In this document: positions 40,740 through 41,867 of the stretch, one piece after another
How positions within the stretch are numbered: position 1 is the stretch's first letter
How the letters are laid out: each line of letters begins with the position of its first letter
Source of the DNA: Spirochaetia bacterium
Lineage (GTDB): Bacteria > Spirochaetota > Spirochaetia > Sphaerochaetales > Sphaerochaetaceae
Direction: 5' to 3'
Assembly: GCA_009930325.1 (NCBI GenBank)
Contig: RZYO01000011.1
Coordinates: 1 to 41,867, forward strand
DNA length: 41,867 nt
Made by a program: the position numbers and the translations under genes
The notes under the pieces: model-generated
What the model saw: only the letters and a program-made list of their open reading frames with translations
Told to the model about the DNA's origin: nothing
Database searches by the model: none

Positions 40740-41018
40740 TTATTTCCTTCCACAAAGTTTTTTAAAGTCTTCTCTTACATCTTCAAATGTAATACCATCT
40801 ATTTGGGAAATTTTATTATAACTGTCTATTCCATGATCAGTTGCCATTGAATGCCAAAAGTATTCTTCTACTTTTTCAGCTGAAGCTAAATTGTTTAAAC
40901 GCATCCTTGTTGTATTAATTTTTCTTTTTATCTTTGTTGTTACATTAGGATTATTTTCTGTAGGAGAAAATACTTTTACTTCTAAAAAATTAATTAATTG
41001 TTCTTTTGTTGCTAACAT
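40740..41018 (-). CDS. Small hypothetical protein
   Basis: This is a 92-residue soluble protein: LATKEQLINFLEVKVFSPTE, then a basic stretch TTKIKRKINTTRMRLNNL, and an aromatic C-terminal part (VEEYFWHSMATDHGIDSYNK) ending FKKLCGRK. The start at 41018 follows AAAGGA at six bases; a longer open frame overlaps the upstream gene and is not credible. I do not recognise it, though the basic, helical middle could contact nucleic acid (weak inference). It is second in a two-gene minus-strand unit. Confidence 0.65.
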   Translation of the reverse strand: MLATKEQLINFLEVKVFSPTENNPNVTTKIKRKINTTRMRLNNLASAEKVEEYFWHSMATDHGIDSYNKISQIDGITFEDVREDFKKLCGRK

Positions 41019-41034
41019 GTTTATTCCTTTAAAT

Positions 41035-41808
41035 TTAATTTTTTTTTGATTCAAATATACTCTCATCGTCTTTAATAATAGTTTGAATTTTTGATGCCGA
41101 AATAATAATTGAATTATCAATAATTTCAATATTATTAATACCTATAATATTATATTGAAAAAAATCTGCTAAATTTAATGTTTGATTTAGTATTTTTATT
41201 TCTTCATTATTATAATCAATTATAAGATTATCATAGTTTAATATTTTGTTATAAAAATCTTTTAATAAAATATTATCATCTGTACTAAATTTTATAATCG
41301 GATTATTTATTTCATTATGATTAATAATAGAAGTCAATTTATAGGCATTGTTTATATCCCTTTCATTAAAAGTTTCATTAAAATAAAATGGAAGATTTAA
41401 TTCATATGAAAGGGTATATAAGTTATTAATATAAGTTTCAAAGTTTTTATTAATTTTAATTGAATTATATGAATTAAAAATAAGATTACAAATAAATTTA
41501 TGACTTGCTAAGGTATATAATTTAGTATTTTTATTATTATTAATACAATTGATAAAATCAATAGTGTTTTTAATTTTTACAATATCTTGATTTTTTAATT
41601 CCCAATTAAAAGTATATTTGCTTTTTTCAGAAGACAAATATATGCATAAATCAAGACCCCCTATAATAATTTTTCCAGTATTATAATATTTAAGGTATGT
41701 TTGATTTACAATTTTTTTATTTCCTGTGTAAATGGAGATAATTTTAGTATTTTCTTTTTTTATTTTTTTGAAATATTCGTGAAGATTGGTGATGAAGTTT
41801 ATTTTCAT
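41035..41808 (-). CDS. Hypothetical protein, asparagine/isoleucine-rich
   Basis: This 257-residue protein has no signal peptide or clear membrane segment. Composition is dominated by Asn, Ile, Lys and Tyr, so its codons are even more AT-rich than those of its neighbours. The start is MKINFITNLHEYFKKIKKEN, a small mid-region is GKIIIGGLDLCIYLSS, and the C-terminal end is acidic then lysine-rich. I recognise no domain. It is separated by 16 bases from the 92-residue gene downstream on the same strand, so the two probably form an operon. It faces a divergent gene that starts at 41853. Confidence 0.6.
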   Translation of the reverse strand: MKINFITNLHEYFKKIKKENTKIISIYTGNKKIVNQTYLKYYNTGKIIIGGLDLCIYLSSEKSKYTFNWELKNQDIVKIKNTIDFINCINNNKNTKLYTLASHKFICNLIFNSYNSIKINKNFETYINNLYTLSYELNLPFYFNETFNERDINNAYKLTSIINHNEINNPIIKFSTDDNILLKDFYNKILNYDNLIIDYNNEEIKILNQTLNLADFFQYNIIGINNIEIIDNSIIISASKIQTIIKDDESIFESKKN

Positions 41809-41852
41809 ATTTTTTGTTTTTATGGTAACATCATTTTACTTGGGAGTATTTA

Positions 41853-41867
41853 ATGTTAGATTCAAAG
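41853..41867 (+). CDS. Start of a gene cut by the window edge
   Basis: An ATG at 41853 follows GGGAG (41842-41846) at six bases and reads MLDSK to the window end. It is divergent from the gene at 41035-41808. Only five codons are visible, so no product can be named. Confidence 0.35.

Overview
The window is strongly AT-rich and densely coded on both strands with short gaps. It uses the standard bacterial code, since several genes end in TGA and tryptophan is TGG. The three solute-binding proteins have signal peptides that end in FANGNSE, FAQGGNES and FANGNAE, a style typical of Spirochaetota (Treponema/Sphaerochaeta relatives). An AT-rich, probably host-associated or anaerobic spirochaete is the best guess; this is inference from sequence style, not a database match.

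Layout. 1-715: the tail of an IS3-type transposase, next to a truncated and frameshifted QueG-like iron-sulfur gene. 800-6070: short housekeeping and stress units, namely a DHFR-family reductase, a self-regulated TetR plus Acg-type nitroreductase pair, a methyltransferase, rsgA and a GNAT acetyltransferase. 6085-15054: a carbohydrate locus. A YesM/YesN two-component system faces an ABC importer (binding protein and two permeases), which is followed by a cytoplasmic GH66 dextranase-like enzyme and a GH125-like six-hairpin glycosidase. 15109-22579: two divergent operons. The minus-strand one encodes DeoR, an ADP-dependent sugar kinase, a second DeoR and a D-lyxose/D-mannose isomerase. The plus-strand one encodes a second ABC importer and a class II ketose-bisphosphate aldolase. 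Together they could form an import, isomerise, phosphorylate and cleave route for an unknown sugar. 22915-27747: a membrane protein, a diguanylate cyclase, a nitroreductase, an ICMT-like methyltransferase and a tocopherol-cyclase-like protein. 27867-34447: a third ABC importer with a FAD oxidoreductase, a LacI regulator and an AGE-family sugar epimerase, behind a promoter with a LacI-type operator. 34698-39778: a phytol/dolichol-kinase-like membrane protein, a MarR-pirin-nitroreductase operon with MhqR-like operators, a YjdF/DUF2238-like membrane protein and a PadR-HAAS pair. 39895-41867: tRNA-Leu followed by small genes I cannot assign.

None of the three importers has its own ATPase gene, so they probably share one encoded elsewhere. 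The most interesting material is the GH66/GH125-like pair as an intracellular alpha-1,6-glycan degradation module, and the sugar route built around an ADP-dependent kinase. Strong self-regulatory operator candidates lie in front of the TetR, LacI-operon, MarR and PadR promoters. I found no CRISPR array, retron, prophage or obvious defence system.
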